A stretch of DNA of 64,000 bases from Protula sp. h YS-2021 (lineage: Eukaryota > Annelida > Polychaeta > Sabellida > Serpulidae): contig OX457031.1 in assembly GCA_949752745.1 (NCBI GenBank), forward strand, positions 55,232,803 to 55,296,802, read 5' to 3'. The notes below the pieces were generated by a model. The model saw only the letters and a program-made list of their open reading frames with translations. It did no database searches and was not told the DNA's origin. Shown in pieces: positions 45,151 to 55,900 of the stretch; the stretch's first letter is position 1; every line of letters starts with the position of its first letter. The position numbers were made by a program, and so were the translations under genes.

Positions 45151-47254
45151 TAGTGATGGCGACTGGGTTGTTGTGAAGTAAATAAATTTCATACTTGAAG
45201 TGGACACCTACGACTATACAATTTCCTTCTAGTTTTATTAGGCCTTCATGTGGTAGGCCCAATACGTCAATTATCATTTTTGTTGTTAATAAATATCTCT
45301 GGACAATTGCTGTTCTAGGAATCCTCTATTCCACAAACCATATGACAGTTCGGTCGGGGCATCCGTGTTACAGGGGAAACAGTTCTAGTTCTATGCTGTA
45401 CTTGAATGGAGGTGTCGGTACTCGTCCCTCTCAAGAGCCACCCTTACCCTCTCCCCCCCCCCCTTAGCCTTACTCGTGACGACCCCGTCTCGGGCGACAG
45501 GAAAGAATTGCCGAGAACTCAGAAATGCGGGATGAGATGAATGGAGTCTTTGAGTTCAGTCTGACTTGTTTTACTCATAAAACGCCCACGAAGCATTTCA
45601 GCGGAGATGTCTGCTTTTATACCCAAACAGTAGGTTTTTCGGTAGGTCTTTCGGATTGCTTTTAAATGTTTCTCAGGTAGTCCTCCGCTGAAAAAAATTT
45701 TTTTGGCCATCCGCAAGAAGAATTTGGCCAAATACCGGAATTTCACAATTTTAAGGGTTCAGCAAACTACTTTTTTTGGGATCCGCCAAATTCCGGCGAG
45801 TTTCAGCGACCATTTTTCAAAACGTTTTACCGCGGTTTGCTCGAATTGCTTTCTAATTTTTTTGTGACTCATCCCTCGTTAATCCTATCTTTAAAAGCCT
45901 TTTTGATACTTGATTAACTAGATCTGACAATGTCCATGGACAATAAACACACTTTTGTGCTGGAATAAAGTTGATTAAAAAAGACCCCGCCGACCTATCA
46001 ATGTCCCTGGGCATGCTCGTTAACCAATGCTATTCCCGCCCTGCCAACAAACGCACACACACATCCGCTAACAGAACGGACCTTTGCGCTGGAATAAAGC
46101 GGACTGTAAAAAGAGCCGACCGACCTATCACTGGGAAGAAATCGAACAATTGAAAAGCTTCACTTGCAACATCTTTATTTCGCCAAAACAATGTGGAAAC
46201 ACAACGCTTTTGAGGGGAAACTACAATCTCACAACAAAATTACTACGTCCCAGTGACGTAATCAACGCTATGGTTTAAGGCTTGACCATCTTATTTATAT
46301 TCCTTTGGTACAACAACAATAACTTTATATAGGTATTTTATGAACACAATGATAGGGCTGATCACGTGGTACACGTGACCTTCCACCCTACCACGTATGA
46401 CCTTGGCGCAAATAAACGTCTGACCTTCACGAGAATGACCGTCGCTTTTCACCCTCAAGTATCACAAACACGCATGACAACCAATGCATTAATACAATGA
46501 TACTGAAATAAACTAGCCAATATTTGAACAGGCATTTACGTGTATCATTGTTGATTCGAAGAAAAAAAAACGCCAAAATTGCTTACTGAATCGGAAGCTG
46601 AATTTTCCGCTGAACGCTTGTATAGGATTTTAACTTAATGCCGTTTTCACTTGTAAAGGAAATGCGAGACAAAGCTATGCGGCATGTATGGACAAACGCT
46701 TCAAGGGTGCATAATGTGTACACTTTAAGCAGTTACTTATTTAGTCAGAGTCACTTCCTTTAAAATCAAAAAGAGTGATACAAAAATATTCAAAATCATT
46801 CTACGTAAATAAGAACTACGAAGTTCTAGGAAGCAGACAGGACACTTTCCGACCTGTGCCACTGAGGAAGCAGCAGGCAGGACACTTTCCGACCTGTGCC
46901 AAAAGCGTGGTTTTCGCGTTCTAAGAGCTGTGCTTTATGTGCACAAGTGCCCCGGTGGTCACACGTGGTACGAGGAAAGCAAGCTGCAAATGAACAGAAG
47001 ATCGAAATTGGTTAAAAAATAAGATGTTCCCGTATTGTATGGAAGCTCTTACCTTTAGCAGTTTGTTGGGTTGTTGGAAGAAACAATATCTTTCACTTTA
47101 AATACTTTGCAGAGCTACAAATTCGGTTGCGGAGTCAGCAGAAATGTTGGAAATTTTAACCCATTTCGATCTGCTGTTCCATTGTTTTTCGCTTCCCTTT
47201 TACGCGTGGCGCGCGCCGTTTCTACTTATCTTTCTCAAGACCACGTGACCCCCA

Positions 47255-47570
47255 TGGTAGAGCATCTACCGTGGTGGGGCGACCCAAGTTTCAAGTCGAG
47301 ATCAGCATCTACCGTGCTTGGGCCTCCCAAGCTTCAAGTCGATATCAGCATCTACCGTGCTGGGGTGACCCAAACCTCAAGTCGAGATCAGCATCTACCG
47401 TGCTGCGGCGACCCAAGTTTCAAGTCGATATCAGCATCTACCGTGCTGGGGCGACCCAAGTTTCAAGTCGAGATCAGCATCTACCGTGCTGGGGCGTCCT
47501 AAGTTTCAAGTCGATATCAGCATCTACCATGCTGGTGCGACCCAAGTTTCAAGTCGATATCAGCATTTAA
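47255..47570. repeat. 43-bp minisatellite, about seven copies
   Basis: Unit GCATCTACCGTGCTGGGGCG followed by ACCCAAGTTTCAAGTCGATA TCA. Clean periodic array, no coding signal. Confidence 0.9.
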
Positions 47571-47794
47571 GTTAAAACGTCCACAGCAGTTTTCATATCT
47601 CAATAGCAGTACCTAACAACACCATTTTTAGCATAAACTGAATATTTCGTAAAAAAATTAATAAAAAACAATATTTTAAAAGTGAGAAAGCCGATTGGGG
47701 ATACAAACATTGTACTACCAGAGGATTCTGTTTTTAGAACTAGATTCTTGTTTAATTCTACCAAATGAAAATTAACGGAGGAAAGCACTGTTGC

Positions 47795-47945
47795 TCTGAC
47801 TGACCACATGTGACCTCTGACCACATGAAACCTCTAAATGACCACATGTCATGTCTGACTGATCACATGTCACCACTGACTGACCACATGACAAGGGTGA
47901 CTGACCACATATTAACTCTGACGAACCACATGTAAAAACTCTTAA
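47795..47945. repeat. Outlying block of the CACATGTG 21-bp repeat
   Basis: Five or six units of the type CTGACTGACCACATGTGACC, about 550 bp from the main array at 48490-49610. Confidence 0.8.
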
Positions 47946-48410
47946 CATCTTAACATCTGAAGGTTCAAACCACTGAATCACTTATTATTACTAGTATGTT
48001 TGACTTACTACTGGCAATTAAAGATGTTTGTTATTATTACTATTATTATTACTATTACTATTAAGCAGTCAACCGTTTTAATACAAAAAAGTTACCTTCA
48101 CAATTTGAAGCGTTATACATATCTACAAAAAAAGTTACGTGTCGTCGCTAATACAATTCTACAGTTTTATAACGAATTTTTGACAGCACTGAAATTATTG
48201 GGTTCGTCATAAAATGGCCTTTTCAACCCTTGATAAAAAAATCGGCCATCGGTATTTTTATTTATCGTGGTCATATTATTTTATACTGAAACTAGAATGG
48301 CCAGTGTACCCGTACATTAATGCAGATGTTTGTGAAAGGTCAAAGGCAAATTTTTGTAAACTCGAACGTCAAATGCCATGTGGTGAGCAACACAAGTACT
48401 TAAAGGTTTC

Positions 48411-48500
48411 TTGGAGGAGGCCACAGCCTACTCCTGCATGCCTCGTGCCCAGGGTGGTCCCTCTGGGGCTTCGTGTGGCGATTCTGTGAACTCGAGCAGA
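48411..48500 (+). repeat. Left flank copy of a ~90-bp direct repeat bracketing the CACATGTG array
   Basis: TTGGAGGAGGCCACAGCCTA, CATGCCTCGTGCCCAGGGTG, CTGGGGCTTCGTGTGG and AACTCGAGCAGA recur at 49621-49730 with substitutions. Confidence 0.8.
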
Positions 48501-49610
48501 TGATACGTCTGACTGATCACATGTGACCTCGGACTGACCACATGTGACCTCTGACTCACCACATGTGACCTCTCACTGACCACATGTGACCTCTGACTCA
48601 CCACACGTGACCTCTGACTCACCACACGTGACCTCGGACTCACCACACGTGACCTCGGACTCACCACACGTGACCTCGGACTCACCACACGTGACCTCGG
48701 ACTCACCACACGTGACCTCGGACTCACCACATGGGGTCTCTGATCATATGTAATCTCTGACAGACCACATGTGACCTCTGACTCACCACATGTGATCTCT
48801 GACTGACCACAAATGATATCTGACTGACCACATGTGACCTCTGACTGACCACATGTGAACTCTGACTCACCACATGTGACCTCTGACTGACCACATGTGA
48901 CCTCTGACTGACCACATGTGACTTCTGACCATATATGACCTCTGACTGACCACATGTGAACTCTGACTCACCACATGTGACCTCTGACTGACCACATGTG
49001 ACCTCTGACTCACCACATGTGACCTCTGACTGACCACATGTGACCTCTGACTGACCACATATGACTTCTGACCATATATGACCTCTGACTGACCACATGT
49101 GAACTCTGACTCACCACATGTGACGTCTGACTGACCACATGGGACCTCTGACTCACCACATGTGACTTCTGACCATATATGACCTCTGACTGACCACATA
49201 TGACCTCTGACTGACCACATGTGACCTCTGACTGACCACATGTGACTTCTGACCATATATGACCTCTGACTGACCACATATGACCTCTGACTGACCACGT
49301 GTGACCTCTGACTGACCACATGTGACCTCTGACTGACCACATGTGACTTCTGACCATATATGACCTCTGACTGACCACATGTGAACTCTGACTCACCACA
49401 TGTGACCTCTGACTGACCACATGTGACCTCTGACTCACCACATGTGACTTCTGACCATATATGACCTCTGACTGACCACATATGACCTCTGACTGACCAC
49501 GTGTGACCTCTGACTGACCACATGTGACCTCTGACTGACCACATGTGACTTCTGACAATATATGACCTCTAACTGACCACATGTGATCTCTGACTGACCA
49601 CATGATCACC
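48490..49610. repeat. 21-bp minisatellite ACTGACCACATGTGACCTCT, about 50 copies
   Basis: Dominant unit CTGACTGACCACATGTGACC TC, with interspersed CTGACCATATATGACC variants that recur as higher-order blocks. The 8-bp palindrome CACATGTG appears in most units. The 21-bp period keeps several frames open for over 200 codons; these are not genes. Confidence 0.93.
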
Positions 49611-49620
49611 AACTTGCATT

Positions 49621-49730
49621 GCTTGGAGGAGACCACAGCCTACACCCGCATGCTTCGTGCCCGGGGTGCCCCCCCCCCCCCCCCCACTCCTGGGGCTTCG
49701 CATGGGGACTCCGCCAACTCTAGCAGACCA
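49621..49730 (+). repeat. Right flank copy of the ~90-bp direct repeat
   Basis: Partner of 48411-48500. It shares GACCACAGCCTAC, CGTGCCCGGGGTG, CTGGGGCTTCGCATGG and AACTCTAGCAGA, with a poly-C run inserted. Confidence 0.8.
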
Positions 49731-50844
49731 GACCCAAGGCGCTACATAAATTTATATACAATATGAAATATACAATCTTATCATTTGTCGCAGCCTGAAA
49801 ATGACTACTGTGCAAAAAAACCTGGTGTTGGTGAAAACAATCGTCTGGTAAAATAAAACCAGCCTGTCCCTTTATCAAGGTTTAAACCACGTGACTGAGA
49901 CGTGAAAACAAACCTGCGGGTTTTATTCCAGGAAGGATTGTTATTTTCACCCAATACCGGACGTATGACACACATTTATGCCGGGCCCCATAAACGATGC
50001 CTAACATAAGGAATGTTTCTGGCATGAACACGAGGCGTGTATCACTATTCTAAAGCATCATTTCACCAATACACATACAGCTGAAGCCCAGTAATAGGTT
50101 TTCTTGTCACAATTAAAGTGACTAAATCACTTTTTAAATGGACATTTTCCAGCCGATAATTGCCAAGTGGACGTTTTTCAACCGCCCATTTTCCAAATTG
50201 AAAATGGCCTTTTGGATTACATGTAGTTGGACCACAATGTTTTTGAATATCACAACTTTACAAATGTTGATTCTTCCAGTCCAAAAAAAAACAAACAAAA
50301 AAAAAAAAAACAAACAAAAAAAAAAAACAAAAAAACAAGCGGTCTGGCATGAAAAAATTTGATCATAGAAATGCTCTACTGTCGAGAGTTCTTCCCGGAG
50401 ATTCACGTTCTGCAAATATGGTTTATGATATGCCAATAAAAAATACTATACAAGGTGAAAACGATAATCTTGCTAACAACAGTAGCTACCACTTTCGCGG
50501 CATCCCCTGGGGGTTGTCAGAACAAACAGGTTTAACACAAACCAATCCCCGCAGAGGTTGGCTGTTAGACAACAACGATCTATTTCTATGCCGTTGCCTT
50601 TACTTTTCCCCAGGGGTTGGGGGGTGGGGATGCTCTCATCACATTTATAAATCACACAGAATAATTGGCGATTTGAACATTAAGATACACAGTAACATGT
50701 TTTATAATACGACGACAAACTTCAAAAACAACGGTGTATTGCACGCAAAGATTATAATTAATGATTTCACCAGCGTTTATAATAAATATAGCATATTTGT
50801 TCGATAAGGAAAGCTTATCAGTATATGTGAGCGGCCCGCGTGGC

Positions 50845-51150
50845 ATAGCTGCGTCACGGCGTTGTACCTACGTCATGGCATTGTAGCTACGTCACGGCGT
50901 TGTAGCGGTTTCATGGCGTTGTAGCGGTTTCACGACGTTTTGGCGGCATCACGGCGTTGTAGCTGCGTCACGGCGTTGTAGCGGTTTCATGGCGTTGTAG
51001 CGGTTTCACGACGTTTTGGCGGCATCACGGCGTTGTAGCGGTTTCATGGCGTTGTAGCGGTTTCACGACGTTTTGGCGGCATCACGGCGTTGTAGCGGTT
51101 TCGTGGCGTTGTAGCGGAGTCACGGCGTTGTAGCGGAGTCACGGCGCTAT
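50845..51150. repeat. ~18-bp minisatellite CACGGCGTTGTAGCGGTTT
   Basis: About 17 units of the form TCACGGCGTTGTAGCGG or TCACGACGTTTTGGCGGCA, arranged in repeating groups of three. Confidence 0.88.
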
Positions 51151-51344
51151 ACTGAACATTCGTTATTATTGCAAAAGCGATGAATTGCCAGATTTTTTCT
51201 TATATACTTTTCTTCATCTCAAATTGCAACAGACCTTCCTTTGGATAGCAACACTCAACAACAAAGAGGAACAACGAGAGGAACAGCAAAAGTCGGAACA
51301 TGATCCAAGTGGAAACCGGAAAACTGACCAACACTTCTCATAAA

Positions 51345-51500
51345 ATAGGATAACAGTAGCTGGAACCTCAAAATAAACCAATATCTGGAACCTTAGGATA
51401 ACAGTATCTGTAACCTCAAAATAAACCAATATCTGGAACATTAGGATAACAGTATCTTGAACCTTAGGATAACAGTATGTGGAACTTTACGATAACAGTA
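51345..51500. repeat. Minisatellite GGATAACAGTATCTGGAACC
   Basis: Imperfect 20-45 bp units with GATAACAGTATCTGGAACCT and AAATAAACCAATATCTGGAA words. Confidence 0.7.
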
Positions 51501-51664
51501 TGTATGTGGAACCTAACACTTCCCTTAATGAAACGTCAACCCTTCTTAAAACTACCCTACGCAAGGATTAAAATTATACATCAATTTACATGCATTTGAC
51601 TCACACCAATTACTGCCTGTAACTTTCAGCAGCATAGAAACTAATTGGAGATAAGTTATCGGAT

Positions 51665-52600
51665 CCCAGTGTACTCCAGTGATCGGGAAGGCTCACTGCT
51701 AATGCACGAACAGTGTGCTCCAGTGATCGGGAAGGCTAACTGCTAATGCACGAACAGTGTACTCCAGTGATCGGGAAGGCTCACTGCTAATGCACGAACA
51801 GTGTACTCCAGCGATCGGGAAGGCTCACTGCTAATGCACGAACAGTGTACTCCAGTGATCGGGAAGGCTCACTGCTAATGCACGAACAGTGTACTCCAGT
51901 GATCGGGAAGGCTCACTGCTAATGCACGAACAGTGTGCTCCAGTGATCGGGAAGGCTCACTGCTAATGCACGAACAGTGTGCTCCAGTGATCGGGGAGGC
52001 TCACTGCTAATGCATGAACAGTGTGCTCCAGTGATCGGGAAGGCTCACTGCTAATGCACGAGCAGTGTACTCCAGTGATCGAGAAGGCTCACTGCTAATG
52101 CACGAACAGTGTGCTCCAGTGATCGGGAAGGCTCACTGCTAATGCACGCACAGTGTGCTCCAGTGATCGGGAAGGCTCACTGCTAATGCACGAACAGTGT
52201 GCTCCAGTGATCGGGAAGGCTCACTGCTAATGCACGAACAGTGTGCTCCAGTGATCGGGAAGGCTAACTGCTAATGCACGAACAGTGTACTCCAGTGATC
52301 GGGAAGGCTCACTGCTAATGCACGAACAGTGTGCTCCAGTGATCGGGAAGGCTCACTGCTAATGCACGAACAGTGTGCTCCAGTGATCGGGAAGGCTCAC
52401 TGCTAATGCACGAACAGTGTACTCCAGTGATCGGGAAGGCTCACTGCTAATGCACGAACAGTGTGCTCCAGTGATCGGGAAGGCTCACTGCTAATGCACG
52501 AACAGTGTACTCCAGTGATCGGGAAGGCTCACTGCTAATGCATGAACAGTGTGCTCCAGTGATCGGGAAGGCTCACTGCTAATGCACGAACAGTGCTTCA
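51665..52600. repeat. 44-bp minisatellite, about 21 copies
   Basis: Unit GTGTGCTCCAGTGATCGGGA AGGCTCACTGCTAATGCACG AACA, with G/A variation at the fifth base and almost no indels. It ends about 215 bp from the cytochrome b561 stop codon, so it may lie in that gene's 3' UTR. Confidence 0.95.
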
Positions 52601-52817
52601 AATCGGGATCGTTACTTTTGCAGTTGGTAAGATCTTAGTAAAGTGAAGAGTTTCTAAGTTAACATATCAAAAACTGGGTGTCGCATTAAAATTACACAAT
52701 ATCTAACTATTGTTTGTTTCAGTAAGTGTTGGCTTTCTAGTTTGGAATCACACTCAAGGCGTGAAACATCCGGGTCAGTTCCCTCCAACGACCAGGCAGT
52801 CGGCGCGGGAATCCCGC

Positions 52818-52974
52818 TCACTGACTGAGAATAAGATGCTCCTCTTCTGGCTGAGGTTCGCGTTTGTAGTTGTTATTGGTAACGATGAAGACGACGATGA
52901 AGCCGAGGAGGACGAGCAGCAGGCCGAGGACGTTGCTGAGGACGCCTTCCTCGTTCTTCTGGCTGTAGTCGGTG
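52818..52974 (-). CDS. CYB561: Cytochrome b561 exon 5 (C-terminus)
   Basis: 157 bp after a GGTTTCAG acceptor. It encodes [20 protein letters not shown], the last membrane helix [12 protein letters not shown], then [20 protein letters not shown] and TGA. It matches the family EGVLANVLGLL segment. The split Asn codon joins exon 4 (AA) to exon 5 (C). Confidence 0.93.
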
Positions 52975-55900
52975 CTGAAACCATTAGAAAAGCAAGTGTC
53001 CATCAGAGTCAAGTCTCCATCAGATACCAGCCAAAAAGAACGGGAGGGAGGGAGGGAGGGAGGGAGGGAGGGATGGAGGGAGGGAGGGAGGGATGGAGGG
53101 AGGGAGGGAGGGAGGGAGGGAGGGACAGCAAGAGAGAGAGAGAGAGAGGGGGAGAGGGGGAGGAGAGAAAGAGGGAGAGAGAGCGGGGGGGGGGGGAGAA
53201 GGACGACGAGAGTCACAGAATTGGGAGGAAGGGTGAAAGAGTGGGGAGAAGAGAGAGAGAGAGATAGAAAGAAAGGTCTTCACGTGACTTGGTGGTAGTA
53301 CATATGTACGGGTAGGGCAGTCACACGACTTGATGGTATACACAGGTACCGGTAACGAAGTCACATGACTTGCTGGTGCAAACATATAGGTAACAAAGTC
53401 ACGCCACTCGGTGCTACATAGGAGAGGTAAGAAGTCACGTGACTTGGTGATGCATACGCACAGGTATAGAAATCACGCGACTCGGTGCTACATAGGAGAG
53501 GTGGGGATGTCACGCGACTTGGTGATGCATACAGACAGGTAAGAAGTCACGCGACTTGGTGCTACATACGGACAGGTAAGAAGTCACGTGACTTGGTGGT
53601 GCACACGTACAGGTAACGAAGTCATGTGACTTGGTATATACGTTCGGGTAACAAAGCCCCGTTTGTTGCATAAAGCGCATAATTGCATATTATTCTGCGT
53701 CCTGGATTCAGGTTTAAAATAAACCTTAACCGCATAAATTGTTTTAGATGGCGGGTTGGTTCTAATGAAACAATTCTGCGAGATAGGTAACGATGGAAAC
53801 ACTGAACATGGAAAATTATTGTTTCGAAAGAAATCTCACGCGAACTCTCAATAGGATATGTTACTCACTTGCTAAAGAGATTCTTCTCCGTTATTCCCAT
53901 AAGGGCCGTGCCGACAGCGAGGATGAAGATGGCGATCCCCCAGAAGACATGCACGGGCTTGTACAGAGTGCGGAGGTTCAGGGAGAGGCCCGGCAGCAGG
54001 AAAGTCACCAAACCAAACAGCCACTGAAACAGCGCATCCATGTATGGTAGCAATGTTATACAGTCGTGTACGATAGCAATGATGTACAGGTGTGTACGAT
54101 AGCAATGGTGTACAAGCGTGTACGATAGCAATGCTGTACAGGCGTGTACGATAGCAATGATGTACAGACGTGTACGATAGCAATGCTGTACGGTCATGTA
54201 AGATAGCAATGTTGTACAGACGTGTACGATAGCAATGCTGTACAGGCGTGTACGACAGCAATGCTGTATGGTCATGTAAGATAGCAATGGTGTACAGGCG
54301 TGTACGATAGCAATGCTGTACAGGCGTGTACCACAGCAATGCTGTACAGGCGTGTACGATAGCAATGGTGTAACGATGTGTGCGATAGCAATGCTGTACG
54401 GTCATGTACGATAGCAATGACGTCAGGCATGTACCATAGAAATGTTGTACAGGAGTGTACGATAGCAATGCTCGGAGTTGATTATGACACAAAATAGAGT
54501 TGGTGTAGAACTTTGTCTACCAGAGATATTCCAGATTTTTCAAGATTCTGTACAATCATTACCTGACACTCAACAGTTAACTTTCTGCAAAAGCTGTCTA
54601 AAGGGTTTTAGACGCGATTCCAATAACTAACAAACCTCATGAACAGACGTGTAAAAACAATGTTTCATTCATTCATTTATGTTTTCTCCAAGGATGCACG
54701 TGTTTTTTTTGTTTTTTTTTTTTTGTTTTTTTTTTAATGTTTCAATTTTATATGACAGAAACCAAACTAGAGCAGCTAGTGCACAGAAAACGCGAGAGTA
54801 CAGGCTTATGTAACGCAATCAATCGGCATTATTTAGTTTCTTATTTTTGTAAACAAAACCAAATGTCTCCGACTAAACTCATAATTCCCCAATAACCATT
54901 TCCCATCTTTCTTTTTACGGAAATACAAGATCATTTCTGCAAACATAACAATAATTATGTGTTATGAAGGTCGTCACTAAAACAAGTTTTACTCTACGCC
55001 TTTTTTCGGGTCTGGAAAGTGGTCGCTAAGACAGATTTTACTGTATCTCCTTTTCATCCGGGTCTGGAAGTCTGTCACTCCAGCAGTTTTCATTAAGTAC
55101 CTTCTTTCCGTGCATTCCCAACGGCCAAAAAGCACTGAAAAAACATTCTTCACGACTGCGCAACAGATGACTCATCTCGGGGGGAAAGGATAGGAGGAGA
55201 CATTCTGGTTCCAAAACGGTGAGTTAGTTGTCATGCCATATCAGATGAGAAACTTAGAAGTGAAAAATACTTGCAGGTACTGCAAACAATGCAAATCGTT
55301 CTAGGATCACTCTCATATACAGCGATGTACCATATTATTATAAACAAACATGGCGTCCATAACGCACCTATATATTTTATGGACGATAGATGGTTTGCAT
55401 TCGAACATGCTGAAACCCAGATGGTTACTGTGACGATATATGGATTATAACGTAATTTCGAATGCATCGTGACGTAATTTTGTTACTTTTGTAAATAGAA
55501 CATCAATTATTGCCCTTTTTTAGTGCTATGGGGAAATAAAAAGATTTAACAATACAGGTCAAAGAAATAATCATTAGGAAATATTTCGACGGTGAAAAGT
55601 GCTCAAAAATTGCTAAAGATTTAAAATTAAATAGATGCTCAGTGTATGCAGTGTTAAAAAGGTTTAAACAAAGAGGAAATACAGAAAATAAGAAAAGAAC
55701 TGGACACACCACAGTTTGGTTAATTAAACTTGGTTGGGACCGTATGTTAAAACATTGATTGCTTCACAGGTGTAGTGTACTCGAACAAACCTGTAGTCCA
55801 AACAGTACCACGGTGGAGATACCGAGCCAGCTATGCAGCGAGTACATGTTGGGTATCTTATGTGGGGTAGCGAGGTTGTGTGAGTCAAACACAGCCTTAA

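Larger units (their letters stand above)
40851..52817. other. 3' UTR of LRRFIP and gene-poor region up to cytochrome b561
   Basis: No recognised protein gene. Contents: 3' UTR, then arrays at 41465-41585, 42545-42835, 44985-45150, 47255-47570, 47795-47945, 48490-49610, 50845-51150, 51345-51500 and 51665-52600. There is also a short duplicated segment (45960 and 46091) and AT-rich unique DNA. The two genes converge on this region from opposite strands. Confidence 0.55.

Noticed and set aside
48428..49636. Several - strand frames of 124-225 codons (MWSVRGH repeats)
   Set aside because: The 21-bp CACATGTG array gives seven-residue periodic frames. No start context, no exon structure and no homology.
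51665..52600. Regular 44-bp repeats resembling a CRISPR array
   Set aside because: There are no unique spacers between repeats, since the whole unit is repeated, and the context is an animal genome.
52710..53385. Frames rich in GGREGGREG or PPSLPPSLP
   Set aside because: They are translations of the GGGA simple repeat in cytochrome b561 intron 4.
53872..54492. 206-codon - frame ending in cytochrome b561-like sequence
   Set aside because: Only the part up to 54023 is exon 4, and that in another frame. The remainder is the intronic array, so the long frame is not a protein.
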